From: Sva-07 sp963707515
GTDB lineage: Bacteria; Actinomycetota; Acidimicrobiia; Acidimicrobiales; Ilumatobacteraceae
DNA: 64,000 bases
Reading direction: 5' to 3'
Assembly: GCA_963707515.1 (NCBI GenBank)
Contig: CAVPQI010000001.1
Span: 1,240,001-1,304,000 of the forward strand
The notes under the pieces are model-generated. The model worked only from the letters and a program-made list of their open reading frames with translations. It searched no databases and had not been told where the DNA came from. This document shows positions 8,866 to 17,733 of the stretch, one piece after another. Position numbers and translations under genes: made by a program. Numbering within the stretch: the stretch's first letter is position 1; the number at the start of each line of letters is the position of its first letter.

Positions 8866-11187
8866 TCACGTCGTCGACGGCTGGAGCAGGGCGGACAGAC
8901 CCTGCACGACACCGTTGATCGCTTCGAGGTTCTGGCGGCTCGGGTCGAGTTGGGCTCCGCCGACGGTGATCGTCGCGCCGTCGTTGGTGACGGCGAGCAC
9001 TTCACCGTGGATCGACGTCAGCTGCAACCCGTCGGTCAGCGCTGCAGTCGGGTAGCGGCCGTCGACGAGGTGGTAGGCGAGCACCGCCTGGGCAGCGGCG
9101 GGGTCGTCGAGCAGCTCGTTGAACTCGTCGTCCGACAGTACCGCCCGGATGGCGTCGTCGGTCGGGGCGAACACGGTGAGCTGATCTGGGATCTCGAACC
9201 CGGAGGAGTCGACCGCGAAGACCAGCTGGACGAACATCGAGAACTGCGGATCGGCCTGCAGCACCTCGAGCAGCATCGGCTTGTCGATCGGCGGCAGCGG
9301 CGACGTCGTCGGCGGTGCCGGCGCTTCGGTCGTCGGCGGCGGTGTGGTGGGCGGCGGAGTCGTGGGCGGCGCCGTCGTGGGCGGTGCCGTCGTCTCGGGC
9401 GGTGCCGTCGTCGCGGGCGTCGTCGTGGTCGTCGTCGCGTCGGCCTCGCCGCGGGCGTAGATCGCTCGCAGGGTCGCCGCGTCGATCACGCCGGTCTCGG
9501 GCACGCCGAGCTCGCGTTGGAGGGCACGGATCGCCTCGGTGACCTCGTTGGTCCAGACGCCGTCGATCGGCCCGTCGTAGAAGCCGAGATCGGTCAGCAA
9601 GCGCTGGATGTCCTCGGTCGTGGCGAGCAGCAGCTCGGCGTAGGGGCCGAGTGCGGCGCGCAGCGCGGCGTCGGTCGCCTCGTCGAAGACGCCGGTCGGG
9701 GGGAGGCCGACCGAGGCCTGGAAGGCGGCCAGCGCCGCCCGGTACTCCTCGGTGTCGAGACCGTTGATCGGGCCGTCGTAGAAGCCGAGGAAGCGCAGCG
9801 CCTGTTGCACCGCGGCGATCTGTGCCGCCGAGGCGTAGGCCTCGAGCTGGCGGCGGAGCTCGGCGATGTCGACATCGGTGGCGGTGATGTCGGTGACCGC
9901 GCCGCCGCTGAGCACGGCAGTGGTGAACCGTGCCCAGGTCGGGTCGCCCTGCTCGTCGAAGTCGATGCGGCCGGAGACGCCGTCGTAGTCGATGTCCTCA
10001 CCCGCCTGCAGCTTGCTGAGGCAGTCGTCGTACGTGGTGCACGTCGTCCCGCCGTCGCTGATGCCGAGCACGGCCGTCGCCAGCGACAGCTGGTCGTCGA
10101 GTGCCAACGCCTCGGTGCCGAGGGCCAGGAGCACGGCGCAGTCGTAGGCCTGCGGGGCGAAGGACACCTCGCCGTTGGGGTCGGCCTCGTAGAGCCGTTC
10201 GAGGAACGCCTTGTCGCCCATCGAGCCGAGGAGCGTGAACCCGTCGAGTGCGGCGGGATCACCGGCCGAGCCCGGCGAGGCGATGCTGGCGATGCGCGCT
10301 CGGAAGAAGGCGTCGAGCCCGATCATCGTCGTCGGCGCGACCCCGGCCCGGACGAGCGAGCTGAGGAGGTTGGCGCCCTCCGAGTACGACACGAGCACGG
10401 TGACGTCGGCGTTGACGCCGGCGGCTTCGGCGGCCGTACCGCTGAACTCGACCCGCCGGTGGTCGTAGCCGACGACGACCGGGTTCATCCCCGCCGCCTG
10501 CAGCGTGGCGGCGAGACCGGCGCTGATCGAGACGCCGTAGTCGTCGTCGCGGGCGACGATCGCCACCGTCCACGCGGCGTCGGGCGCCTCGGCGTCGCGG
10601 CGCGCCTCGATGTACCGCGTGAGGTACGTCGTCATGATGTCGTCGGACAAGGCGGTCCGGACGAGCGAGAGCTGGCCGTCGGCGGCGTCCTGGTCGGCGG
10701 TCACGCGTGGGAGGCTGGCCGACGCGGTGCACGTCAGGCCGCCGTCGGCGAGGAGTTGATCGCGGACGATCTCGGCGTCGTCGGACCCGGCCGGACCGAT
10801 GAGCGCACTGCTGCCACCGTCGACCGCCGCGGTCACCGCCCCGGTGATGTCGGTCCCCGGCTCCTGCGTGTAGGCGGTGGTGGTGAGCGGGCCGTCGAGC
10901 ACGCCGCCGGCGGCGTCGACGTCGGCGGTGGCGAAGGCCATGCCGCGGTCCTGCCCGCGGAACAGCGTCGAGAGCAGCCCGGGTGGGGGCGCCAGCACGC
11001 CGACCGCCAATCCTTCACCGTCGAGGCCGCCGGCTTCGGTCGACTCGGTGGTCTCGACCGCCGGCTCCGTGGGCTCGGGCGCGGTGCTGGGGTCCGACGC
11101 GTCGTCATCGCTCCCGCTGCAGCTGATCAGCGCGGTGGCGACCACGACCACTGCTGCTGTCCGACGGGTCCACGAACCTCGGCCCAT
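8866..11187 (-). CDS. lipoprotein fusing ABC-type solute-binding domain, two peptidoglycan-binding repeats and a fasciclin domain
   Basis: 773 aa. The start is set by GAGAGGG just upstream of the ATG at 11187. The signal peptide ends in a lipobox (ALISC, Cys23). After an acidic linker, residues ~50-440 resemble a periplasmic ligand-binding domain of the branched-chain amino-acid type (GLAVGVLAPPPG, later AAQAYDCAVLLALG-like region). Two PG_binding_1 repeats follow (~450-515 and ~520-585), each with the LGFYDGPI-(D/N)G signature. A Thr/Pro-rich linker (~590-635) leads to a C-terminal fasciclin domain (VFAPTDDAI ... VLAYHLVDG). Each module is common in envelope proteins; the combination is unusual. 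No transporter genes are adjacent. Confidence 0.85.
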   Translation of the reverse strand: MGRGSWTRRTAAVVVVATALISCSGSDDDASDPSTAPEPTEPAVETTESTEAGGLDGEGLAVGVLAPPPGLLSTLFRGQDRGMAFATADVDAAGGVLDGPLTTTAYTQEPGTDITGAVTAAVDGGSSALIGPAGSDDAEIVRDQLLADGGLTCTASASLPRVTADQDAADGQLSLVRTALSDDIMTTYLTRYIEARRDAEAPDAAWTVAIVARDDDYGVSISAGLAATLQAAGMNPVVVGYDHRRVEFSGTAAEAAGVNADVTVLVSYSEGANLLSSLVRAGVAPTTMIGLDAFFRARIASIASPGSAGDPAALDGFTLLGSMGDKAFLERLYEADPNGEVSFAPQAYDCAVLLALGTEALALDDQLSLATAVLGISDGGTTCTTYDDCLSKLQAGEDIDYDGVSGRIDFDEQGDPTWARFTTAVLSGGAVTDITATDVDIAELRRQLEAYASAAQIAAVQQALRFLGFYDGPINGLDTEEYRAALAAFQASVGLPPTGVFDEATDAALRAALGPYAELLLATTEDIQRLLTDLGFYDGPIDGVWTNEVTEAIRALQRELGVPETGVIDAATLRAIYARGEADATTTTTTPATTAPPETTAPPTTAPPTTPPPTTPPPTTEAPAPPTTSPLPPIDKPMLLEVLQADPQFSMFVQLVFAVDSSGFEIPDQLTVFAPTDDAIRAVLSDDEFNELLDDPAAAQAVLAYHLVDGRYPTAALTDGLQLTSIHGEVLAVTNDGATITVGGAQLDPSRQNLEAINGVVQGLSALLQPSTT

Positions 11188-11325
11188 GACGTCCCTCTCA
11201 CTTCGCGTCCGGAGACGGTCGGAGACAGCTCCGCCCGGCGAGCTGGGAGCAGCCGCGTCGCGCACTGTACTCACGCGGCCACTGCCCGTTCGAGCATTTG
11301 TGCGGGATTTGACCAGAACCTGACA

Positions 11326-11362
11326 AGCGTTACATCAGGGGTCTGACCCCTGATGTAACGCT
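11326..11362. terminator. 37-bp perfect palindrome, probable transcription terminator
   Basis: Arms of 18 bp (11326-11343 and 11345-11362) are perfectly complementary around one central base; the core reads GGGGTCTGACCCC. It lies downstream of the FAD-oxidoreductase gene stop (11382, minus strand) and upstream of the lipoprotein start. It has no long T-run, so it would act as a structure-dependent terminator or a binding site. Confidence 0.7.
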
Positions 11363-11381
11363 GCGTGCTCCGGGGTTGCGG

Positions 11382-12833
11382 TCAGCCGGTCAGCCGGTCG
11401 AGCACGGCGGCGAGGCGCGGGGTGGTGCCGGTGCGTTGCTCGCGGTCGTCGATCCAGCCGGCGAGGCGTCGCACGCCGTTGACCGCCAGCCACCGGACGG
11501 GCTCCGGTTCCCACCGCCGCGACCGGTGGCCGACCCACGGCAGCGCGACGAGGTCGCTGTCGGCACCGGTGATCAGGTCGGCCAACGTGCGACCGGCGAG
11601 GTTGGCCGCCGCCACGCCCTCGCCGACGTACCCGCCGGCCCAGGCGAGACCGGACGCCCGATCGAGACCGACGGAGGGTTGCCAGTCACGTGGCACGCCG
11701 AGGACCCCGCCCCACCGGTGGGTGACGGCGACGTCGCCCAGCTGGGGCAGTAGCTCGCGCAGTGCTGCCGTCAGCCGATCGTGGACCGTCGCCGAACGCT
11801 CGGTCGCCGGATCGATGCCGGAGCCGAAGCGGTACGGCGCTCCCCGACCACCGAACGCGATCCGGTCATCCACCGTCCGTTGCCCGTAGACGACCAGGCG
11901 GCGGTCGTCGGCGAACGTCTCCCGGCGGGCGAGACCGATCTCGTCCCACAACGACGCCGGGAGCGGCTCGGTGGCGATCATCAGCGAGTACAGCGGCACC
12001 AGCGCCCGGCGCTGCCCGGCGAAGTCGCGGGTGTACGCCTCGGTCGCCCGGACGACGACATCGGCGCGCACCGACCCGCGGATGGTCATGGCCACCGGCC
12101 GCGTCGCGCCCTCGCCCGGCACGATCTCGGTCACCGCCGTTGCCTCGACGATGCGACCGCCGTGCCGCTCGACGGCGCGGGCGAGCCCGTCGGCGAGGAA
12201 CGCCGGCTGGATCCGCGCTCCGGGGCCGTAGACGAGGCCGCCGACGACGTCCGTCGCCCGGAGCCGTCCGGCGGCCTCGTGCGGCCCGAGCACGTGGGCG
12301 ACGTCGTCACCGAACCCGTGCTCGCGCAACTCGGCGATCTCCGCGTGTTGGCGAGCGAGCTGCGGCGCCGTCCGGGCGACGCGCACGACGCCGCCCTTGA
12401 CGAACCCGCACTCGATCGCCTCGGCGGCGACGGTGGCGCCCACCTCGTCGACGGCCGCCATCACCGCCGCGGTCATCGCCGTGCCCGCCGCACGACCGGC
12501 CCGCCGGACGGCGCCGCCCAGCCCGCCGGCGAGCTCACCGACGCACCAGCCACCGTTACGACCGGAAGCCCCGAAGCCGACCGTCTCCCGCTCGATGACC
12601 AGGACGCGCAGCGACGGGTCGGCGCGGAGCAAGGAGTAGGCGGTCCACAGCCCGGTGTAGCCAGCACCGACGATCGCCACGTCGACGTCGTCGTCACCCA
12701 CCAGCGGGAGGCGTCGTTCGATCCTCGATCCGTCGCGGGCCCGTCGTCGTTCGGCGAGCTGGTCCATCCAGAGCGACTCGGGCGACAACGACTCGGGAGG
12801 ACGCGACTCGGGACCGGGAACCGGGTGGGCCAT
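11382..12833 (-). CDS. FAD-dependent oxidoreductase, DAO/glycine oxidase family
   Basis: 483 aa. The FAD-binding Rossmann motif VAIVGAGYTGLWTAY lies at residues 53-67. It is followed by GFGASGRNGGWCVGEL, the flavin-contacting segment of the PuuB/GabB-type gamma-glutamylputrescine or D-amino-acid oxidases. The C-terminal segment (RWGGVLGVPRDWQPSVGLDRASGLAWAGGYVGEGVAAANLAGR) is also family typical. The start ATG is 6 bp from a minus-strand -10-like TACCAT (12840-12845), so it is likely leaderless. It is transcribed divergently, 34 bp away, from a saccharopine-dehydrogenase-like gene; together they may handle an amine or amino acid, but this is inference. Confidence 0.88.
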   Translation of the reverse strand: MAHPVPGPESRPPESLSPESLWMDQLAERRRARDGSRIERRLPLVGDDDVDVAIVGAGYTGLWTAYSLLRADPSLRVLVIERETVGFGASGRNGGWCVGELAGGLGGAVRRAGRAAGTAMTAAVMAAVDEVGATVAAEAIECGFVKGGVVRVARTAPQLARQHAEIAELREHGFGDDVAHVLGPHEAAGRLRATDVVGGLVYGPGARIQPAFLADGLARAVERHGGRIVEATAVTEIVPGEGATRPVAMTIRGSVRADVVVRATEAYTRDFAGQRRALVPLYSLMIATEPLPASLWDEIGLARRETFADDRRLVVYGQRTVDDRIAFGGRGAPYRFGSGIDPATERSATVHDRLTAALRELLPQLGDVAVTHRWGGVLGVPRDWQPSVGLDRASGLAWAGGYVGEGVAAANLAGRTLADLITGADSDLVALPWVGHRSRRWEPEPVRWLAVNGVRRLAGWIDDREQRTGTTPRLAAVLDRLTG

Positions 12834-12839
12834 CGTCGG

Positions 12840-12859
12840 ATGGTACCGAGGGCTACATT
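12840..12859. promoter_or_regulatory. back-to-back -10 elements of a divergent promoter pair
   Basis: Minus-strand TACCAT (12840-12845) lies 6 bp from the ATG of the oxidoreductase gene. Plus-strand TACATT (12854-12859) lies 8 bp from the ATG at 12868. Only 34 bp separate the two start codons, so the mRNAs must be leaderless or nearly so unless promoters lie inside the opposite genes. Confidence 0.5.
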
Positions 12860-12867
12860 GCCCGAGC

Positions 12868-14105
12868 ATGCGAGTGCTGGTGGTCGGAGCGGGCGGCGTC
12901 GGATCGGCGTTCGTCTCCATCGCCTCGACCCGGCCGGCGTACAGCCACATCACGGTGGCCGACATCGACGAATCAAAGGCGGCGATCGCGGCGGCCAACG
13001 CCGCCGGCAACGAGGACGGCCGGCGCATCGTCGCCGCCTGGGTCGACGCCACCTCGGAGGAGTCGGTGGCGACGCTGGCCAAGGCGGTCGACGCCGACGT
13101 GGTCCTCAACGCCTGCGACCCGCGCTTCAACCCGGGGATCTTCGAAGGGGCGTTCCTCGCCGGCTGCAACTACGTCGACATGGCGATGAACCTGTCGGTC
13201 CCCCACCCGGACAAGCCGTTCGAGAAGACGGGTATCCGGCTCGGCGACGGCCAGTTCGCACAGTCGCCGATCTGGAAGGCGCGTGGGCTGATGGCGCTGG
13301 TCGGGATGGGTGTCGAACCCGGGTTCTCCGACGTCGCGGCACGCTTCGCCGCCGACGAGCTGTTCAGTGAGATCCACGAGATCGGGGTCCGCGACGGTGC
13401 CGACCTCGTCGTCGACGGCTACGACTTCGCCCCGACGTTCTCCATCTGGACGACGATCGAGGAATGCCTCAACCCGCCCGTGATCTACGAGCGCGAGCGC
13501 GGCTGGTTCACGACCGAGCCGTTCAGCGAGCCCGAGATCTTCACGTTTCCCGACGGCATCGGCGCGCTGCAGTGCGTCAACGTCGAGCACGAGGAGGTGA
13601 TCTTGATGCCCCGCTGGATCGACGTCGACCGGGTGACGTTCAAGTACGGCCTCGGTGCCGAGTTCATCGACGTGCTGAAGACGTTGCGCAAGCTCGAGCT
13701 GCACTCGACCGAGGCGGTCGAGGTGCGCGGCGTCCGCGTGTCACCCGCGACGTCGTGGCGGCGACGTTGCCGGACCCCGCTTCGCTGGGCGGACACATGC
13801 GCGGCCGGACCTGCGCCGGGAGCTGGGTCACGGGGATCGGCAAGGACGGCGCGCCGCGTGAGGTGTACGTGTACCACGTGGTCGACAACGCCTGGTCGAT
13901 GCGCGAGTTCGGCCACCAGGCGGTGGTGTGGCAGACGGCGGTCATGCCGGCAGTGGCGATCGAGCTGATGGGGTCGGGCGACTGGTTCAAGGCCGGTGTG
14001 GTCGGCGCCGAGGCGCTCCCGGCGCAGCCGTTCCTCGATCTGCTCGACGCCTACGGCAGCGAGTGGGAGTGGCTCGAGTACCGGGACCGCACCCCCGCCG
14101 AGTGA
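12868..14105 (+). CDS. saccharopine dehydrogenase-like protein (carboxynorspermidine dehydrogenase type), frameshifted
   Basis: About 412 aa if the frame is repaired. The N-terminal Rossmann motif VLVVGAGGVGSAFV and the LMALVGMGVEPGFSDV segment match the Lys9/carboxynorspermidine dehydrogenase family, which forms or cleaves secondary amines with NAD(P)H. The frame breaks at about 13745: upstream codons end VRVSP and the protein resumes in another frame as RDVVAATLPDPASLGGHM, continuing to TPAE-stop at 14105. Insertion of one C in the CCC run at 13742-13746 restores a continuous protein, so a missing base (sequencing error or recent mutation) is the simplest explanation. Promoter -10 TACATT lies 8 bp before the ATG. 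Confidence 0.82.
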
Positions 14106-14147
14106 TGACGGGCGCGGTACGTGACGTTCGGGGCCCGTCCCCTCTCG

Positions 14148-15140
14148 TCACGTGCTCACATCGACGACCCAGCGGCCGCGGACCTGGCCGTCGAGGATCG
14201 TCGGACCGCGGTCGAGCAGCTCGCTGAGCGGGACGACCTCGGTCATCGCCTCGATCTGCTCGCCGGGAAGGTCGCGGGCGAGCCGATCCCACGCCCGCCG
14301 GCGCACGGGCACCGGCGTCATCACCGACTCGACGCCCTGCAGGCGCACGGCGCGGAGGATGAACGGCATCACCGTGGTCGGGAGGTCGCCGCCCCCGGCC
14401 AGCCCGCAGGCCGCCACGGTCCCGCCGTACTTCATCTGCGACAGCAGCTTGGCGAGCATCGCCGACCCGACCGTGTCGACGGCAGCCGCCCACGTCTCGG
14501 TCTCGAGCGGTCGCGCCGGCTCGCTCATCTCCTCGCGACCGAGGAACGCGGTGGCGCCGAGGCCTCCGAGGTACTCCCGGGTCTCGGGACGACCGGTGAC
14601 CGCGGTGACGTCGTAGCCGAGGTTGGCGAGCAGCGCCACGGCGACCGAACCGACCCCGCCGGCGGCACCGGTGACGAGGACGGGCCCGTCGCCGGGCTGC
14701 ACCCCGGCGTCCTCGATCGCCATCACGCACAGCATCGCCGTCAAGCCCGCCGTGCCGATCGCCATCGCCGTGCGCCCGGACATCGAGTCCGGCCGCGGCA
14801 CGAGCCACGACGACTGGACACGCTGGCGTTGGGTGTACCCGCCCCAGTAGCGCTCACCGACCTGGAAGCCGGTGGAGATCACGGCATCGCCGACGGCGAA
14901 GTCGGGCGAGTTGCTGGCGACGACGGTGCCCGTGAGGTCGATACCGGGCACCATCGGGTAGCTGCGGACGACACGGTTCTTGCCGGTCAGCGCCAGCCCG
15001 TCCTTGTAGTTCAGCGAGGAGAACTCGACGTCGACGGTCACGTCGCCATCGGGAAGGTCGGCGTCGGTCAGCTGCTCCAGCGATCCGACCGGACCGTCGT
15101 CGGTCTCGCGCAGCACGAGGGCGGTGAAGGTGTCGCTCAT
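14148..15140 (-). CDS. acuI: MDR-family oxidoreductase, AcuI/YhdH type (acrylyl-CoA reductase)
   Basis: 330 aa, zinc-free medium-chain dehydrogenase. Evidence: the family N-terminus (TFTALVLRETDDG ... SSLNYKDGLALTGKNRVVRSYPMVPGIDLTGTV), the nucleotide-binding VLVTGAAGGVGSVAVALL, and the AcuI-typical CGLAGGGDLPTTVMPFILRAVRLQGVES. Family members reduce acryloyl-CoA to propionyl-CoA with NADPH, relevant to DMSP or 3-hydroxypropionate metabolism and detoxification. The start at 15140 is preferred over the ATG nine bases upstream because GAGG sits about 9 bp before it. It converges on the frameshifted saccharopine-dehydrogenase-like gene. Confidence 0.88.
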   Translation of the reverse strand: MSDTFTALVLRETDDGPVGSLEQLTDADLPDGDVTVDVEFSSLNYKDGLALTGKNRVVRSYPMVPGIDLTGTVVASNSPDFAVGDAVISTGFQVGERYWGGYTQRQRVQSSWLVPRPDSMSGRTAMAIGTAGLTAMLCVMAIEDAGVQPGDGPVLVTGAAGGVGSVAVALLANLGYDVTAVTGRPETREYLGGLGATAFLGREEMSEPARPLETETWAAAVDTVGSAMLAKLLSQMKYGGTVAACGLAGGGDLPTTVMPFILRAVRLQGVESVMTPVPVRRRAWDRLARDLPGEQIEAMTEVVPLSELLDRGPTILDGQVRGRWVVDVST

Positions 15141-15208
15141 GCTCGTCATCCTCGCAGACCCACTCGCAGACTCATCCGTCCCGGCACCGAGGTGGCAGGC
15201 TGGCCCCC

Positions 15209-16135
15209 ATGAGGTCAGCGGACGACACCGACGCCGACGGCCGGCGGGCGTTCCCGCCGCCGATCGTCGACGCCGCATGGCTGCGCGACCAGATCACCAG
15301 GCCCGACGACACCGGCCCGGCACGGTGGGGCGACCTCGAGGTCGTGGTGTGCGACGTGCGCACGACGATGACGGGACCGGACCCCCAGGCGGCGTTCGAC
15401 GACAACCACGTCGCCGGCGCCCACCTCATCGTGCTGGAGGACGACCTGTCGGCGCCCGCGGCGGCGGTCGACGGACGCCACCCGTTGCCGTCACCGGACG
15501 CGTTCGCCGCCGCCCTCGAGGTGCGCGGCGTCGGTGACGACCACTTCGTGCTCGCCATCGACGGCCGGGGCGGGGCATACGCCGCCCGCCTGGTGTGGAT
15601 GTTGCGGCTGATCGGCCAACCGGGCGCCTATGCCGACGTCACCGCCGACGAGCTGGTCGAGCTGGTGCAACGGTGGGAGCTCAGCGAGCCGACCAGCCCA
15701 CGCGACGCGTTGCCGGCGGGCTCGCGTCGGATCGTCGCCTGGCCGGCGGGGGCGATCGCCGACGCCGACGACGTCGTCGCCCATGTCGCGGCAGGTGGCG
15801 TCGTCGTCGACAGTCGCGATGCCGCCCGCTACCGCGGCGAGGTCGAGCCGATCGACGCAGTCGCCGGGCACATCCCGGGTGCCATCAACCTGCCGTTCAC
15901 GCACAACCTCGGGCCGGACGGGCGTTTCCGTCCGGCCGGCGAGCTCGCGGTGCGGTTCGCTGAGGCAGGCGTCGACGACGCAGCGATCGTCTACTGCGGC
16001 TCGGGGGTCACGGCGTGCCACAACGCGCTGGCGGTCGAGCTCGCCGACGGCGGCCGTCCGGCGGTCTACGTCGGCTCGTGGTCCGGCTGGTCGACCGAGC
16101 CCGGTCGGGCGGTGGCGACCGGCGCCGACCCGTGA
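15209..16135 (+). CDS. tandem-rhodanese sulfurtransferase (thiosulfate/3-mercaptopyruvate type)
   Basis: 308 aa, two rhodanese domains. The C-terminal domain holds the catalytic loop YCGSGVTA with Cys263; the N-terminal domain is the inactive structural copy. The CGSGVTA loop (rather than CRxGxxT/R) resembles 3-mercaptopyruvate sulfurtransferases. It transfers sulfane sulfur to cyanide or thiols. The stop overlaps the GTG start of a TauE-type exporter, which suggests coupled sulfur-compound conversion and export. A CAGGCT hexamer ends 7 bp before the ATG and no Shine-Dalgarno is visible, so a leaderless mRNA is likely. Confidence 0.9.
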   Translation: MRSADDTDADGRRAFPPPIVDAAWLRDQITRPDDTGPARWGDLEVVVCDVRTTMTGPDPQAAFDDNHVAGAHLIVLEDDLSAPAAAVDGRHPLPSPDAFAAALEVRGVGDDHFVLAIDGRGGAYAARLVWMLRLIGQPGAYADVTADELVELVQRWELSEPTSPRDALPAGSRRIVAWPAGAIADADDVVAHVAAGGVVVDSRDAARYRGEVEPIDAVAGHIPGAINLPFTHNLGPDGRFRPAGELAVRFAEAGVDDAAIVYCGSGVTACHNALAVELADGGRPAVYVGSWSGWSTEPGRAVATGADP

Positions 16136-16872
16136 ACGGGGCGGAGCTGGCGATCGTGTTGGCGGCGGTGATCGTCGGCGCGCTCGCCAAGGCGGTGACC
16201 GGCATGGGGCTCCCGCTGATCGCCATCCCGATCGCCTCGCTGTTCGTCGATCCCGCCGACGCCATCGTCGTCATCGCCCTGCCGAACGTGCTGGCCAACG
16301 CCATCCTGGCTGCCAACGAACGGGCCAGCATCCACGAGACCCGCGACCTACCGGTGCTCGCCACCTGCGGCGTTCTCGGCGCCGTCGCCGGAACGCTGCT
16401 GCTCGTCAACGTGCCCGAGACGCCGCTGATGATCGCCGTGATCGTGGCGATCGTCTGCTACGTGGTCCTCTTCTTCAGCCATCCCGACCTGCACACGACG
16501 CCGGAGCGATCGCGGCGATTCGCCCCGGCGGTCGGTGCCGTCGCCGGCATGTTCCAGGGCGCGGTCGGCATCTCCGGTCCGATCGTCGGCTCGTGGGTGC
16601 ACAGCTACCGGTTGCCGCGCAATGCCTACATCCTCTCCGTCACGCTGCTCTTCTTCCTCACCGGCGCCACCCAGCTGATCGTGCTCGTCGCCAGCGGCGA
16701 GCTGTCCGGACGGGTCGGGGCGACGCTGCTCGCCTGCATCCCCGTGCTGGCGTCGATCCCGGTCGGCACGCGACTGCGTCGCACCGTCTCGCGGCGCGGA
16801 TTCGACCGGGCGATCGTGGCGATCCTGATCGTCTCGGCCGCCGCGCTGACGATCCAGGTGGCGTCCGGGTGA
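16132..16872 (+). CDS. TauE/SafE-family anion exporter
   Basis: 246 aa, GTG start overlapping the rhodanese stop (GTGA). About eight hydrophobic helices with the TauE pattern: N-terminal VGALAKAVTGMGLPLIAIPIAS and the internal repeat VGAVAGMFQGAVGISGPIVGSW. Members export sulfite, sulfoacetate or related organosulfonates across the cytoplasmic membrane. Overlap with the sulfurtransferase gene supports export of a sulfur product such as sulfite. Substrate is inferred from context only. Confidence 0.87.
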   Translation: MNGAELAIVLAAVIVGALAKAVTGMGLPLIAIPIASLFVDPADAIVVIALPNVLANAILAANERASIHETRDLPVLATCGVLGAVAGTLLLVNVPETPLMIAVIVAIVCYVVLFFSHPDLHTTPERSRRFAPAVGAVAGMFQGAVGISGPIVGSWVHSYRLPRNAYILSVTLLFFLTGATQLIVLVASGELSGRVGATLLACIPVLASIPVGTRLRRTVSRRGFDRAIVAILIVSAAALTIQVASG

Positions 16873-16883
16873 GGTGCAGCGGG

Positions 16884-16889
16884 TAGCCT
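16884..16889 (+). promoter_or_regulatory. -10-like element TAGCCT for the TPP leader RNA
   Basis: TAGCCT lies 12 bp before the start of the TPP aptamer, placing transcription start at about 16896, just 5' of the P1 stem. It matches the TAnnCT form seen in front of many genes in this window. Confidence 0.42.
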
Positions 16890-16901
16890 GACGCCGATCC
16901 A

Positions 16902-16995
16902 CACGGGGAGCTCGCAGGTTTCGGCGGGCTGAGAGGGTGACTCGCCGTCGCCGACCCGCACACCTGATCCGGGTAATGCCGGCGGAGGAACCGTG
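16902..16995 (+). ncRNA. TPP riboswitch (THI element)
   Basis: The conserved blocks are all present in order: GGGGAGC-like 5' strand, the thi-box GGCTGAGAGGG, GACCC, ACCTGATCCGGGTAATGCC and the 3' GGCGGAGGAA. The closing P1 stem pairs CACGG (16902-16906) with CCGTG (16991-16995). The latter contains the GTG start codon (16993-16995) of the following gene, and the Shine-Dalgarno GGAGG lies inside the aptamer. Ligand binding should therefore block translation initiation of the thiamine salvage operon. Confidence 0.95.
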
Positions 16996-17733
16996 AACGA
17001 GCACATCGTCATCGTCACCGGAGCGGCGGCGATCCCGGCTGCCGTGACCGCTCGTCTGCCGACCGATGCCCTGGTGATCGCCGTCGACGGGGGCCTCGAC
17101 CACGCCCTCGACGCCGGGCTCACACCGACACATCTGGTCGGCGACCTCGACTCGGTGACCGACAGCGGGCTCTCCTGGGCGGCCCGCAACGCCACGATCA
17201 CCCGCCACCCCACCGACAAGGACCAGACCGACACCGAGCTGGCGTTGGCGCTGGCGGCGACGTTCGACCCGGAGCGGATCGTGCTCGTCGGTGGCGGGGA
17301 CCGGCTCGACCACACGCTGGCAGCGATCGGTTCGCTCGGTGCCCTGGCCGTGACCAGCGTCCCGGTGCTCGACGCCTGGTGGGGCACGCAGCACGTGCGG
17401 GTCCTGCACGGACCCGGCGCCGCCGACCTCGTGGTGCGACCCGGCTCCACGCTGTCGCTGCTCGCACTCCATGGCGGATGCCACAACGTCGCGCTGCACG
17501 GGACGCGTTGGGAGCTCGAGCATCACGACCTCGATCCACTCGTCGGCGTCGGCGTGAGCAACGAGGCGGTCGCCGGACTCGACGGCCGCGCCGTGGTGTC
17601 GGTGTCGCTGTCGACCGGCGTGCTGACGATCTTCGACGAACCCGCCGACGCCCCCGACAGCCCCGACACCGCAGACACCCCAGACACCCCAGACACCCCC
17701 AACACCCGCGACAGCCACGAGGACCGCCGATGA
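16993..17733 (+). CDS. thiN: thiamine pyrophosphokinase
   Basis: 246 aa, GTG start inside the TPP riboswitch P1 stem. Signature motifs: AVDGGLDHALDAG, GDLDSV, PTDKDQTDTE and LVGGGDRLDHTLA, which bind ATP-Mg and thiamine. It converts imported thiamine to thiamine diphosphate. The C-terminal 25 residues are a repetitive DSPDTADTPDTPDTPN tail encoded by imperfect 9-bp repeats and not part of the enzyme fold. The stop overlaps the ATG of the thiamine-binding lipoprotein gene. Control is by TPP feedback at translation. Confidence 0.93.
   Translation: MNEHIVIVTGAAAIPAAVTARLPTDALVIAVDGGLDHALDAGLTPTHLVGDLDSVTDSGLSWAARNATITRHPTDKDQTDTELALALAATFDPERIVLVGGGDRLDHTLAAIGSLGALAVTSVPVLDAWWGTQHVRVLHGPGAADLVVRPGSTLSLLALHGGCHNVALHGTRWELEHHDLDPLVGVGVSNEAVAGLDGRAVVSVSLSTGVLTIFDEPADAPDSPDTADTPDTPDTPNTRDSHEDRR

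Noticed and set aside
8809..11346. Long plus-strand open frame at 8839-11346
   Set aside because: It is an antisense shadow of the minus-strand lipoprotein, with a low-complexity Arg/Gly/His product and no start signal.
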